DNA of 64,000 nucleotides from Pseudobutyrivibrio sp. UBA3626 (GCA_002373675.1 DFLF01000017.1:62001-126000); one strand, 5' to 3'. Positions 42,947-52,376 are shown, numbered from the stretch's first letter. Notes: a model not told the origin generated them from the letters alone. A program made the numbers and translations.

Positions 42947-43507
42947 TTATCTAATACTCCAAAGAATACTATCAATCTTCTTAATGTCAGATATATCCTT
43001 ATAATCTGGTAATACCCTATCAAACTCGGCAATACATTCCTTACCTTTATCTGTGTTCATAAAAGTCTCATACCATTTCTCAACACTTTCATAAAGTGAT
43101 ATTGCATTATTAAGCTTTTCTTCCTTTGTATCACCTGTAAGGTTAACGCCTAGATTTTGAACAACATATCTATCCCAAATAGGCTTTTCATACGATATTG
43201 AAGCAAGCATTTTACTTGAAAAAGATGTTTCTACATTTCCAGTCTTCTCATATAAATATCTAAGTATACTTTCAAAAGAAGGATTATCATTCTTTACAAC
43301 CTCAAAATAGTCATAATAAATCTTTCTCCATTCTTCATTTCGCCTTACTATATAAAACCCATTAAAGATACGTTGAAAGTCTTCATCCTTAGAAACATTT
43401 ATCTTATGTACTTGATCAATAATATACATGTACTTATCTAACCCCATGCTTGAAGCTAATCGTTCTTGAAAGACCTTTTTTACATCAAAATCTAAATTCA
43501 TATCCAT
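42947..43507 (-). CDS. Hypothetical helical protein, 186 aa
   Basis: ATG at 43,507 follows AGGT; the longer frame to 43,537 overlaps the lipoprotein gene more. The protein is soluble, predicted mostly helical, with NLTGDTKEEKLNNAISLYES in the second half and Trp/Tyr-rich patches. No family is recognised. It is cotranscribed with the upstream lipoprotein gene and ends just before a G-tract element. A cargo gene of unknown role. Confidence 0.55.
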   Translation of the reverse strand: MDMNLDFDVKKVFQERLASSMGLDKYMYIIDQVHKINVSKDEDFQRIFNGFYIVRRNEEWRKIYYDYFEVVKNDNPSFESILRYLYEKTGNVETSFSSKMLASISYEKPIWDRYVVQNLGVNLTGDTKEEKLNNAISLYESVEKWYETFMNTDKGKECIAEFDRVLPDYKDISDIKKIDSILWSIR

Positions 43508-43520
43508 AATCAATACCTCA

Positions 43521-44294
43521 TCAATTATTGGGAACAAAAGGTGTGAACTCTATGTATATATAGTCTCGATTGTTACTTGCTATGATTCTTTCACCTTGTT
43601 CCTTTGTTATCCTTTGTAGTGAATTAATATCCTCAGTATCTCCCAAACCACCAGTTCTTCCACGATAATAAGCAGGCTTTCGTTCATTACTATAAAACCA
43701 ATTCTCATAATCTCTAAATACTTCTTCTGTCTGAGTTAGCGTATCATTTTTATATTCGAAATAATTACACCCAAATGTTGACGCTCCACCTGAACCTCTA
43801 TTTACTATAACGCCATCATTCCTAATTCGAAAATGACATCTTTCCCAACCGTCTAAAACATGTGCTAATTTGCCATCACGTATAGTATAAATATCTAAAA
43901 TGCCATTACATCCTAGTTCTTTGTCATCGTTCTGTTCTGCCAAGAATCCAAAAATCAACTCATTTACACCATTACCATCTATATCTTTAATTGTGTATCC
44001 GAGATCATTAATATTGCCATATCCGTTTAAATGTCTATAATACTTTTCAAAGAATACAACAGATACATCCATATCTCGTATTTGCTCATCTGTAAATCCA
44101 TTTATTAATCCAGTTGTAACAGTATTAATCAGCTCGTAATATGGACTATAATCGACCTCTTTTACTTTGGTCTCATTTACACTCGTTGAATTGGTCTTCG
44201 TTTCCTCTTTTTTATCGTATATACATCCTGTTAAACCAAGAATACTAATAATTGCTATCAAGAATATTGCTAAGCTTCTCTTAATTACTTTCAT
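43521..44294 (-). CDS. Lipoprotein with a repeat-like VCBS/EF-type segment
   Basis: 257 aa. Signal peptide with lipobox LTGC (Cys24), a Lys/Thr/Glu-rich tether to about 48, then a soluble domain. The segment IKDIDGNGVNELIFGFL is a D-x-D-G-N-G calcium-binding-like loop as found in FG-GAP/VCBS-type beta-propeller repeats of Firmicutes lipoproteins. AAGAGGTGG precedes the start. It overlaps nothing and leads the two-gene unit with the helical protein downstream. Surface location is clear; function is not. Confidence 0.65.
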   Translation of the reverse strand: MKVIKRSLAIFLIAIISILGLTGCIYDKKEETKTNSTSVNETKVKEVDYSPYYELINTVTTGLINGFTDEQIRDMDVSVVFFEKYYRHLNGYGNINDLGYTIKDIDGNGVNELIFGFLAEQNDDKELGCNGILDIYTIRDGKLAHVLDGWERCHFRIRNDGVIVNRGSGGASTFGCNYFEYKNDTLTQTEEVFRDYENWFYSNERKPAYYRGRTGGLGDTEDINSLQRITKEQGERIIASNNRDYIYIEFTPFVPNN

Positions 44295-44313
44295 CTAACC
44301 ACCTCTTTATTAT

Positions 44314-44523
44314 TTACACAGTGACGACATTGTATTCTTGCGAAAGCCACCATTTAATAACGTCTACATCATTATATTTACACTCTGTTTCGCATTCTCT
44401 ATCTTTACATTGATGGCAATACTCATTGTTACAATGAGTATATATGCCTTTGTTATCTAGTTCATTTAAAAAGGTTATCATTTCCTCTAACGACATAGAT
44501 TGTATTTTTTCAAGATTGTTCAT
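44314..44523 (-). CDS. Small Cys-rich protein, 69 aa
   Basis: Cysteines cluster at C31-x4-C36-x2-C39-x4-C44-x3-C48 in the segment THCNNEYCHQCKDRECETEC, consistent with a small zinc-binding fold like those of phage proteins. AGGAG precedes the ATG. The N-terminal 25 residues form an acidic helix. It is in a run of small cargo genes (44.3-45.6 kb) in the same orientation. No function can be assigned. Confidence 0.55.
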   Translation of the reverse strand: MNNLEKIQSMSLEEMITFLNELDNKGIYTHCNNEYCHQCKDRECETECKYNDVDVIKWWLSQEYNVVTV

Positions 44524-44542
44524 ATGCCTTCTCCTATTTCCT

Positions 44543-44845
44543 TCATTCTTCGTTTTCGATCACTTTACACACTGCTCCTTGAGGCAATACATACATTACC
44601 TCTCCCACAGCTTCATCGTCAATTTTGTCATAAAGCCTACCGGCACTCATACTTTCGCCAAGTACCGTTCTGTAGCTATTAGCAACATAGCCTATCTTAC
44701 CTAGGCCAGGCATTTCTACCTTGATAGCTTCTTTGTCATACTCATTGTCAGGCTCCTTCACAAGCTTAACCTTCATTTTAGGCTCTAAATACTCGTTACC
44801 ATACTTAAAACACATACCTGTAATTGAAAAATACTTCTCATTCAT
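44543..44845 (-). CDS. HIRAN-domain protein
   Basis: 100 aa, the length of a single HIRAN domain. VKLVKEPDNEYDKEAIKVEM followed by GLGKIGYVANSYRTV is the family signature. HIRAN domains recognise damaged DNA or 3' ends in helicases such as HLTF; stand-alone bacterial versions are common on mobile elements, and their role is unclear. GGAG precedes the ATG. Confidence 0.8.
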   Translation of the reverse strand: MNEKYFSITGMCFKYGNEYLEPKMKVKLVKEPDNEYDKEAIKVEMPGLGKIGYVANSYRTVLGESMSAGRLYDKIDDEAVGEVMYVLPQGAVCKVIENEE

Positions 44846-44959
44846 AATAGAATCTCCTTTACTTACTAACTTTATCTTACATTAGTAATTATAATCTAGG
44901 GTGTGTCCTATTACGTGGACAGAGAAGTATTATTTTATTATTTTATCTTTTTTTACAAA

Positions 44960-45211
44960 TTATTTCATAAAAGACTTTATAGGATTGTTTTCCTTTGCTA
45001 AATCTTTTAGCATATCCAAGTTTTGTTTCATATAATCTTCTAATGCATTTTTTTCTTCCTCAGAAAAACCTGTATTAGAATTGATAATGCATTTAGGTAT
45101 CTCACCCTCCGCTCGCCTTACACTATCAGAGAATGTTACGTATGCCAGTTTTTCTCCATTTTTATTACAAATAGGTGATACCTGCATCTGTAATTCATCG
45201 TTATTATTCAT
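44960..45211 (-). CDS. Hypothetical protein, 83 aa
   Basis: AGAGGT precedes the ATG. An N-terminal beta-like half (KNGEKLAYVTFSDSVRRAEG) is followed by an acidic helix (SEEEKNALEDYMKQNLDMLK). No family is recognised. Its leader (TTACCTCTTCAAACT on the plus strand) is shared with that of the next gene upstream, suggesting small local duplication. Likely soluble. Confidence 0.55.
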   Translation of the reverse strand: MNNNDELQMQVSPICNKNGEKLAYVTFSDSVRRAEGEIPKCIINSNTGFSEEEKNALEDYMKQNLDMLKDLAKENNPIKSFMK

Positions 45212-45240
45212 TTATATTACCTCTTCAAACTGGAATTTAG

Positions 45241-45570
45241 CTATTTCTTTGACCGTTTATTAATCTGAACAGTCGATACAATCCAATAAATGATAACACT
45301 CATTATCAGCGGTATCTCAAGCAGAAACAAAATGTCATTTTTAAGCAAAATTTGGAGGGCAATCACAATAAAAACCACACTCAAAATGCAGAACACAATG
45401 GCTGACTGTTTATAATAAGGCTTCTTATCCATTTTTTCTCGCTCTTCTTTTGAGGCGTAAAGGAATGCATTATTCAATAAAAGACCACGCTCAAGAAATG
45501 ACATGATGCTGAATATCAAAAGAATCACAGCAATAAATAATACAATAATTAATGTTATCAATTCTCCCAT
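45241..45570 (-). CDS. DUF3784-like membrane protein
   Basis: 109 aa with three TM segments (about 4-24, 52-72 and 80-100). The loop LLNNAFLYASKEEREKMDKK followed by PYYKQSAIVF matches DUF3784 proteins, which are common near resistance or ABC genes in Clostridia. AGAGGT precedes the ATG. Function unknown. Confidence 0.7.
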   Translation of the reverse strand: MGELITLIIVLFIAVILLIFSIMSFLERGLLLNNAFLYASKEEREKMDKKPYYKQSAIVFCILSVVFIVIALQILLKNDILFLLEIPLIMSVIIYWIVSTVQINKRSKK

Positions 45571-45606
45571 AGTAATTTTTACCTCTTCAAACTTGAATTT
45601 TTGCGA

Positions 45607-46257
45607 TTATGACTCAACAAAAGAATTGATTTCCTTCTCCAAAAGACGAAATACATTAGCAACCAAATATCCATCTGCAATTGCGTGATTAAGTCGAACA
45701 GTTACAGGCATAACAAGTCTACCGTTTTCCTCTCTGTATTTCCCCCAATTGATAATAGGAGAAAAAAATAAATGTCCATCAGGCAATTCAATATTAAGCG
45801 AGTCATATGAAAGCCATGATATATAAGATGCATCAAACCAGTTTGGATGATTTGCCATATCTAAACCATATTCACGAGTCTTCTTCGCTTCCTCAACATC
45901 ATTTAAAGCTCCAGTGTAAAACTTTTTATATTCCTCAAAATACTCTGTATATACCTGAGTACAGGTTTCCGTATCTTCATGGAAAACATACTGTGTTGGA
46001 TTGATCACGTCATAGCAGATCAGCTCATCTGTCTGCCAAAGGTATCCCATTCTGTAGTCTTCACGTGAATTCATAACCTTTGAAAGAATATACAGAAAAT
46101 TGACATAAAACTTCGTTCCTGTGTTCTTTGAATGTGTGACGAGCTCTGTTACGTCTATTCTCGACGTTATCGAGGTTGAGCACTTGCAATCTTCCGTAAA
46201 GTGACGAAATACGCCTTTACGATAATATATCTCTTTGTCAATTACTTTATAATTCAT
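45607..46257 (-). CDS. Chloramphenicol acetyltransferase-like enzyme
   Basis: 216 aa from the ATG at 46,257 (GGGTGA upstream; the in-frame GTG at 46,266 is less likely). The fold signature of type A CAT is present: FRHFTEDCKCSTSITSRIDV near the start and PVTVRLNHAIADGYLVANVF at the end. CAT acetylates chloramphenicol using acetyl-CoA with the second His of HHxxxDG; here the motif is NHAIADG, so the catalytic His and Asp-Gly are kept but the first His is Asn. A promoter with TATAAT (46,306-46,311, minus strand) lies 50 bp upstream. Activity on chloramphenicol is not certain. Confidence 0.8.
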   Translation of the reverse strand: MNYKVIDKEIYYRKGVFRHFTEDCKCSTSITSRIDVTELVTHSKNTGTKFYVNFLYILSKVMNSREDYRMGYLWQTDELICYDVINPTQYVFHEDTETCTQVYTEYFEEYKKFYTGALNDVEEAKKTREYGLDMANHPNWFDASYISWLSYDSLNIELPDGHLFFSPIINWGKYREENGRLVMPVTVRLNHAIADGYLVANVFRLLEKEINSFVES

Positions 46258-46358
46258 TTTCTTCACCCTTACAAACTTCGATTTATCTATCTAACTATAC
46301 TAATCATTATACTACAACCGACTTTACATAACCAAAATATCTTTACACAACACAAATA

Positions 46359-46385
46359 GGCGTAAACTTTATCCTTGTTTACGCC
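46359..46385. terminator. Hairpin between the CAT-like and subtilase genes
   Basis: GGCGTAAAC-N9-GTTTACGCC is a perfect 9-bp stem, 7 bp after the stop of the subtilase gene. The T-run is weak (CTATTTG on the minus strand), so termination efficiency is unclear. Confidence 0.6.
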
Positions 46386-46391
46386 ATTTCA

Positions 46392-49300
46392 TTACATATC
46401 GTAAGTACCCTTATCAATACTTGTTCGCATAAGAGTTAGTAAATATCTCTGGCTTGTTATCTTCTTAGTTGTCTTATTTCCTGCAAAGTCATATACTTCA
46501 AGAAGATAATACTCTACATTCTTATCCTTTTCTTTAATCACATACTTCTCATGGAATGTATTATTTGTATCATCTTTACTAAAAAATGTTCTTGTATTCT
46601 CGTTCTTTACTTCCTCTAGCTTACCATCTCTATATTCATACAATACTACTGACTTTATTCCACTACTATCATTTGCATACCTTGAATTAGAGAAATGATC
46701 GTTTATATTTTGGTCTATTTTGTTGTCACCTACATATATGCTATCCTCTACACTACTTGTTTCTGTTCCTGTCATTACAGGTGCAGTTATATCATACTTT
46801 GTAGTTACAGAGTCTGTAGTTGCATGGTCTAGGTTATCCCATACCTTTATTGTAAAAGTATGCCCACCTTCGTATTTTTCTGTAAGTGTAAAGCTAGCAC
46901 TATCTATGCCACTTGCTACTACAACACCTTTATCATCAATAATGTTCACCTTCTTTACTCCAGAACCTGTATAACTAGTGTTATCCAAGTAATCTGTTGC
47001 ATTTACACTTATTACTGGTGCCTTGTTAGTCCAATCTGTTCTAGTATCTTCTAAGCCATGTATCTGAGGACCAGACTTATCTATCTTCATCCTCTGTGAT
47101 GTTAGTACAGTAACGTTACCGTCTTTATCATATACTCTTGCAGTAAAGATAAATTCGCCTTCCTCTACTTGCGTATATCTACATATTCTTTCATCATTAT
47201 CCCCACTAAAGGAATAGCTTCTTACCAGTTCTTCCTTTCCAGTAACTAAACTACTTCTATATAAGTCAATTCTTGCTAGTCCACTTCCTTCATCAATAGC
47301 TCTAATAGTTACTAGTCCGTCTACATCATCCCAAGTCGTTGGTGTTACAGTTATTCCTGCTGTTGGTTTTACATCATCTACGTAAATAGCATATAATACC
47401 AAGTCATTACTTAGTGTTATCTTTGTATTCTTAGTATAGGAAGTTCCTACACCATACTTATTAGTATTCCAATTTTTAAAGGAATAACCTGCGTATGCCT
47501 TACCATTCTTAGTTAGTACCGGTCTTTGACCTGTCTTTAATGTTCCTTCCTCTTTCCAATAGAAATATTCTACTCCTGGTACAGTTTCACTTACTCCTGC
47601 CTTATTTAAATTAGCTTTATATGTTACGCTATATCTTTCAGATAATACTATATGTCCTAATGCACCATTAGTTCCTACTCCACATCTTAAGATTCCATTC
47701 CTTCCACTTGTTGTTTTAATACTAGAAAGTGTAAATCTATTTAATACTCCGTTACCAAGATTGGTATTGTAAGAAACCACCAGTCTACCTAGCTGATTTG
47801 TACCTTCAGCTAAAACAACTTTACTATCTCCACTTAATGCCTCATTTACCGTTACATACCTACCACTTGGAAGATAAATACCTTTACCTTTACAACTTGT
47901 AGAACCGCTTATATACAATGTACCATCTTGATATGCATCATATGTGCGATTAGTATGTACATTCGTGTTTTTCATAGTTGTAGTGCCAACATTAAATAAG
48001 CCATAAGAGTTATCATGAATCTTACTACTAACAACGGTTACATCTCCATCACAACATACTCCTGAATCACTATTATTCCTGCACTCACAGTCATTTAAAT
48101 ATCCGCGTGAGCCATGAAATCCGTCTTTGCTATCATGTGCTACAACTCTTTCAAAATAACAATCACTATTTGCCCAAATACCATAATTTGCGCCTTTTGT
48201 ATCACAATCGTATGCAGAACCTGTTCCACCTATAAAACATATTCCACAACCTCCATAAGGGCCAAAAATACTTCTACTTGGATCAGATCTTGATGCGTCT
48301 GCTTCACATCGCTCTAGTTTCATAGTTCCTGCTGTTGTCATAAAGCCCCAAGAAGAATTGTTAGCTAGACAGTCATAGCATTCCATTGTTGCTCCTTTTC
48401 CATCACTATTACGTACAAAAAAGGCTGCACCATCACAATTTGATGCTATACATTCCCTTGCTATTCCAACTGCAGGATAAGTTCCGTTCTCTGCTACAAT
48501 GTTAAAGCCTGTACCACCGCCAAGATCATCTACACCATAACTATATCCGTAGTTCCAGTTATTGCAAAAAATAGTATTGTTAGCATAAAAAGTAGCATTT
48601 ACACAGTCAACACACGACGAGCCACCCTCGTTACTTGCTCCATTATTCCTATGATTATTACCATTAAGCACTAAGTTATTTTCGGTAGTTAATACTGCCC
48701 CGTTACGTACTAGTATCATTGGACCATTATCCGGTCTATTATTTACTAGCTGATGACCATTGCCACTAATAGTAAAATAACTTCCTGTATCTATAGTCCA
48801 AAGTTCTGATATCGATACATCATTTACTAAAACAAACTTATGGGCTCCTCCAAATGCTCCTTCTACAAAGTCGCCCCAAGAACCTACCATCCAATAATCA
48901 TAGTACCAGCCTCCTGCAACATTTATTTCTTCATAATTCATCTCATTTGGCTCAGTTACTAGGTTTGAATTGCTTGTTGATTCATTTATCAACTGGCTAT
49001 TCTCTGTGTTTTCTTCTTGGATTTCTATATTTTTATTAAGTTTTAAAGCTCTTTCTACACCCTCTTTTGTTAAAATTCCATTGCCATAATAATTATCGAA
49101 TCCTTCTCCCTCTTTTGCATCAAGAAGTGTTTGATCTACATCCTTTTCAGCTTCAAGTATCATAGCCACATAGCTTGATACATTAGCTGCTGCCACAGAT
49201 GTTCCTGAGAATGTTCTTTCACCTCTCTTTACAGTTCCAACAGCACTATAATCAATCATCCTACCGTAATTTGAATAAATAGCAAAGTCGCCATTTAGCT

Positions 49301-49883
49301 CTATTCCAGATACTACAATGGCTTCCTCTATGTTACTTGGCATATACTGTATTACATCACTTGATTCATTTCCCGCTGAAACTACTACATAAATACCTTT
49401 TTCTTTGGCTGTTCTAATAGCGTCTTCAAGTTCTTTTGAAGTTCCTTCGCTTGATGCTGAGATATTTATTATGTCTACATCCTCTTCTATAGCTCTATTT
49501 ATACCGTCTACCAGGCTTGAAACCGTACATTTACCCTCTTCGTTAAATACGCTTATAGGAAGAATCTTAACCTTGTCGTCTGTATTAGCACAGATAATGT
49601 CAGCCATTATAGTTCCGTGACCATTGTTATCAGAACTCTCTCCTAAAATTCTTCCGCTATTAAGCTCAGTCTCATTTACGCCTGTATCAAGTAAAGCTAC
49701 TGTTATATCTTTACCCTTAATCTCTGTAGACTCTATATCCTCTACCTGTTCAGCTTCTTTACTTGTCTCAACAAGTTCTTCAACTTCTATTTCCGGTTCA
49801 TCTGCTAATACTTGCATACTTGGAGTAAGTGACAAAGCACAAACAAATGCAAGTATTAGACTAATTATTCTTTTCTTCATCAT
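46392..49883 (-). CDS. Secreted subtilisin-like protease with beta-helix and Ig-like domains
   Basis: 1,163 aa. A signal peptide (residues 1-27, ending VLA) and an acidic stretch lead into an S8 subtilase domain with triad Asp66 (ALLDTGVN), His89 (NNGHGT) and Ser229 (FSGTSVAAA), and Asn172 as oxyanion residue. Residues about 330-700 form a right-handed beta helix with many Cys and Asn, about 740-840 an InlB/Flg_new-type repeat (GYSFKNWNTN), and about 845-1,130 several Ig-like modules. No LPxTG or lipobox anchor. It shares an operon with a prepilin peptidase and CpaF-like ATPase, so it may be exported to, or ride on, the pilus. A recipient-contact or processing role is inferred. Confidence 0.82.
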   Translation of the reverse strand: MMKKRIISLILAFVCALSLTPSMQVLADEPEIEVEELVETSKEAEQVEDIESTEIKGKDITVALLDTGVNETELNSGRILGESSDNNGHGTIMADIICANTDDKVKILPISVFNEEGKCTVSSLVDGINRAIEEDVDIINISASSEGTSKELEDAIRTAKEKGIYVVVSAGNESSDVIQYMPSNIEEAIVVSGIELNGDFAIYSNYGRMIDYSAVGTVKRGERTFSGTSVAAANVSSYVAMILEAEKDVDQTLLDAKEGEGFDNYYGNGILTKEGVERALKLNKNIEIQEENTENSQLINESTSNSNLVTEPNEMNYEEINVAGGWYYDYWMVGSWGDFVEGAFGGAHKFVLVNDVSISELWTIDTGSYFTISGNGHQLVNNRPDNGPMILVRNGAVLTTENNLVLNGNNHRNNGASNEGGSSCVDCVNATFYANNTIFCNNWNYGYSYGVDDLGGGTGFNIVAENGTYPAVGIARECIASNCDGAAFFVRNSDGKGATMECYDCLANNSSWGFMTTAGTMKLERCEADASRSDPSRSIFGPYGGCGICFIGGTGSAYDCDTKGANYGIWANSDCYFERVVAHDSKDGFHGSRGYLNDCECRNNSDSGVCCDGDVTVVSSKIHDNSYGLFNVGTTTMKNTNVHTNRTYDAYQDGTLYISGSTSCKGKGIYLPSGRYVTVNEALSGDSKVVLAEGTNQLGRLVVSYNTNLGNGVLNRFTLSSIKTTSGRNGILRCGVGTNGALGHIVLSERYSVTYKANLNKAGVSETVPGVEYFYWKEEGTLKTGQRPVLTKNGKAYAGYSFKNWNTNKYGVGTSYTKNTKITLSNDLVLYAIYVDDVKPTAGITVTPTTWDDVDGLVTIRAIDEGSGLARIDLYRSSLVTGKEELVRSYSFSGDNDERICRYTQVEEGEFIFTARVYDKDGNVTVLTSQRMKIDKSGPQIHGLEDTRTDWTNKAPVISVNATDYLDNTSYTGSGVKKVNIIDDKGVVVASGIDSASFTLTEKYEGGHTFTIKVWDNLDHATTDSVTTKYDITAPVMTGTETSSVEDSIYVGDNKIDQNINDHFSNSRYANDSSGIKSVVLYEYRDGKLEEVKNENTRTFFSKDDTNNTFHEKYVIKEKDKNVEYYLLEVYDFAGNKTTKKITSQRYLLTLMRTSIDKGTYDM

Positions 49884-49889
49884 TTTCTC

Positions 49890-50708
49890 CTATTCCTCAA
49901 TTAGTACAATGTCTTCGTCCTTCTTTTTGAGCATAAGCCTCTTATGGTCTGATTCTCTGTCCTCATAGTCATAAATAGCATTGATTAAATCAGAAAAGAA
50001 TGCCCTATCAACTAATTCATAATCCGAATCTAATAACTCAAACACAAATCTGTTATTGCTTCTATTCTTTCTTCTCTTAGGGCTTGGCTTTTCTTCCGGT
50101 TTTGACTCTTCCTTTGGCTCTTCTTTTGGCTTTGGCTCATCCATTGGCACATCTATCGGCTCTTCTTCTGCCTTTTTCTCTTTCTTTGGCTTCGATTCTT
50201 TCTTAGGCTTCTCTTTTGGCTTTACAGTTCTCTTTTTCTTCTGCTGTTCTTTGATTACTTTATCCTCAATCTCGACCTTTTCTTCCTTGGTACGTTTAGA
50301 ATCAAGTAATTCAATTTCAGCTTCAAAGTCGCTTATCATCTGTTCTATTAGCTTTGTGTCATCATTCTTAAGTCCTAAGATGTTCATCTTCTGCTTTAGA
50401 GACTTTATCCTTTTCTTCATGTTGGACTTAATAGCACTTATCTCATGATTACCTAAGCCGGTTGTATCAAGAAAGCACATAACCTTTAAGGACTCAAAGA
50501 TAATGCAAGACATTATAATATCGCCATCAGTCATTTCTGATTGCGTATGCTTTAGTAATGCACCCAATTGCTCCTTAAAATAACTGTCTTCCATCCGATT
50601 TACCGCAATGGATAAGACCTCAGCACTTTCAATATTTAACTTGTCTCCTGCCCTAGTCTTATAAAGGGCTTCATACTGATTTACTACATCAAATAATTCC
50701 TTACTCAT
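49890..50708 (-). CDS. Lys/Glu/Pro-rich hypothetical protein of the pilus operon
   Basis: 272 aa. An N-terminal helical domain (1-140) with cysteines near 68-80 precedes a long low-complexity stretch of KPKEEPK-type repeats (about 150-215) and a C-terminal basic/acidic tail (RRKNRSNNRFVFELLDSDYE). No TM segment. It lies between the prepilin peptidase and subtilase genes with overlapping ends. It could be a cytoplasmic scaffold for the second ATPase; this is a guess from location. Confidence 0.5.
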   Translation of the reverse strand: MSKELFDVVNQYEALYKTRAGDKLNIESAEVLSIAVNRMEDSYFKEQLGALLKHTQSEMTDGDIIMSCIIFESLKVMCFLDTTGLGNHEISAIKSNMKKRIKSLKQKMNILGLKNDDTKLIEQMISDFEAEIELLDSKRTKEEKVEIEDKVIKEQQKKKRTVKPKEKPKKESKPKKEKKAEEEPIDVPMDEPKPKEEPKEESKPEEKPSPKRRKNRSNNRFVFELLDSDYELVDRAFFSDLINAIYDYEDRESDHKRLMLKKKDEDIVLIEE

Positions 50709-51174
50709 AAATCCTCCAACATAAAATACATAAAAGCTCTGTTACAACAGAAAACCCAGGAAGCGCTGCGGCCTTGTAATGCTTATCTAACTTCTCTTTT
50801 CTTACTCTTGTCTCAATAAACGCAATGATTACTGAAACTGTTAAAGATACAGCTATAGCACCAAGCTCAATTATAAGAAATGTCATTACACCATAATCAA
50901 TACTTAGACCCGCTATTAGTTGCGTAAGCATAAACAAATAATCGCTGTCTCCCTCGCCCCAGACCTTTAGCTTTGCCATCAAACGAAATACAATAAAGCT
51001 TACAATTAAAATCACTACTAAGCTCATATCTTCGCCATCTCTTAAATACTCGTTAACAAAGAATATAACCATCCCCAGCACATTTGCCGGAAGCGAATAC
51101 ATCTTTCTCTCCTTAAGGTCTGTTACAAAGCACAAAATTGCATAAAGCATTACAAGAACTAATACAACCTTCAT
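50701..51174 (-). CDS. Prepilin peptidase (A24/TadV-like)
   Basis: 157 aa from the ATG at 51,174, whose ribosome site (AAGGACG) is inside the end of the ATPase gene. Multi-pass membrane protein with the two aspartates of the A24 family: Asp19 in CFVTDLKERK and Asp76 in the GxGD motif (VWGEGDSDYL). It lacks the methylase domain and cytoplasmic loop of full prepilin peptidases, as TadV/FppA do. It would cleave the Flp-type pilins. The gene overlaps both neighbours. Confidence 0.8.
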   Translation of the reverse strand: MKVVLVLVMLYAILCFVTDLKERKMYSLPANVLGMVIFFVNEYLRDGEDMSLVVILIVSFIVFRLMAKLKVWGEGDSDYLFMLTQLIAGLSIDYGVMTFLIIELGAIAVSLTVSVIIAFIETRVRKEKLDKHYKAAALPGFSVVTELLCILCWRIYE

Positions 51175-52376
51175 AACTCGTCCTTTCTGTACACTTGATG
51201 ATAGATTAGACATTTCTTTCTCTCATCAAAGCCTTTAATCTCAACGATTTCATCAATCGAAAAACTACTTAAATGGATAAGCACAAACGGTATGAAGCCT
51301 AACATTTCCTCTAGAGTAGCCATTGGATAGTCACTTATGTACTTTGCACACTGGGCAAGCCTTGTTACAGAACTTCTTGCATCATTGCTATGAATAGTTC
51401 CAAAAAACCTCGCACCAGTTGAAAGAGCCGTAGTAAATACATATAGCGCTTCTCCGCCCTTAATCTCTCCAATAACAAAGTTATCAATGTCTTGCAGAAG
51501 TCCCAGCCTTAGTTCGTCTTCTAGCTCTATACCTTTGTCTTCTAAAGTATGCTCAAACTGAATCTGCGGATGTATATCTGAATACAGTTCATCCGATTCC
51601 TGCGATACGAGAACCGATTCATTAAACGGTATCTCATCAAGCATCTGATTTAGAAGCGTACTTTTGCCAGATCCTCCTCGACCTGAGATTAAAAAGCCAT
51701 AACCTGCTCTTACTCTGTTCTGAATGTAGGAAATACCTTCGTCATCTATCATCTTGTTTTCCTTTAGGTAATCCCACGTAAGCTTTTTCTTTGGCATCTT
51801 TCTGATATGTACGTTGGCTATCTCTGTACTTGTTACGTTATCCATCTCCACATCTATTCTTAGATAGCAATCATTATCGCCTACCCTATCTGTGAAATGG
51901 ATTAATGCGTTATCCATAGAAACCCTATTTCTTCTTAATAATCTTTTAAGCCATGCTTCATAATCAGCTTCGTCTAAGAAAGATACGTTAGTTTCAAATC
52001 TCTTGCCTTCTGCTTTAACAACAACCTTGTTATAGCCTAAGACCTTGATATCACTTACTTTCTTATCCTTTACAAGCGGACTTAACACATAATAGCCAAA
52101 AACACATTCCCTAAACATCTCTAGAAGTTCATTCTCATTAGAACGAGCCTTCTTTAACGTTTTTGTGTAGTCTCTTGCTCTATTCATTAGTCCTATGAAG
52201 TCTTGCTCTGTTCCTATAACGCATTTCGCTATAAGTGCAGGATTTAAGTCACATACATTCAATTTGAGCTTTAGAAAAGAGGACTTGACGTTGTCATTCC
52301 TAAAAAAATCGTAAGACTCATAAGTCTGACTCACTACTTCCTCATTCACCTTTTCTCGTTTGTAGTTTAACTTCAT
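51171..52376 (-). CDS. Second CpaF-like secretion ATPase
   Basis: 401 aa. An N-terminal domain (FGYYVLSPLVKDKKVSDIKV) and VirB11/CpaF ATPase core: Walker A ISGRGGSGKSTLLNQML, Asp/Glu box QESDELYSDIHPQ, Walker B LLQDIDNFVIGEIKGGEALY and GTIHSNDARSS. It is only moderately similar to the ATPase at 27,113-28,315, so it is not a recent duplicate. Possibly one ATPase drives extension and the other retraction or substrate export. Transfer box C lies 19 bp upstream of its start. Confidence 0.88.
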   Translation of the reverse strand: MKLNYKREKVNEEVVSQTYESYDFFRNDNVKSSFLKLKLNVCDLNPALIAKCVIGTEQDFIGLMNRARDYTKTLKKARSNENELLEMFRECVFGYYVLSPLVKDKKVSDIKVLGYNKVVVKAEGKRFETNVSFLDEADYEAWLKRLLRRNRVSMDNALIHFTDRVGDNDCYLRIDVEMDNVTSTEIANVHIRKMPKKKLTWDYLKENKMIDDEGISYIQNRVRAGYGFLISGRGGSGKSTLLNQMLDEIPFNESVLVSQESDELYSDIHPQIQFEHTLEDKGIELEDELRLGLLQDIDNFVIGEIKGGEALYVFTTALSTGARFFGTIHSNDARSSVTRLAQCAKYISDYPMATLEEMLGFIPFVLIHLSSFSIDEIVEIKGFDERKKCLIYHQVYRKDEL

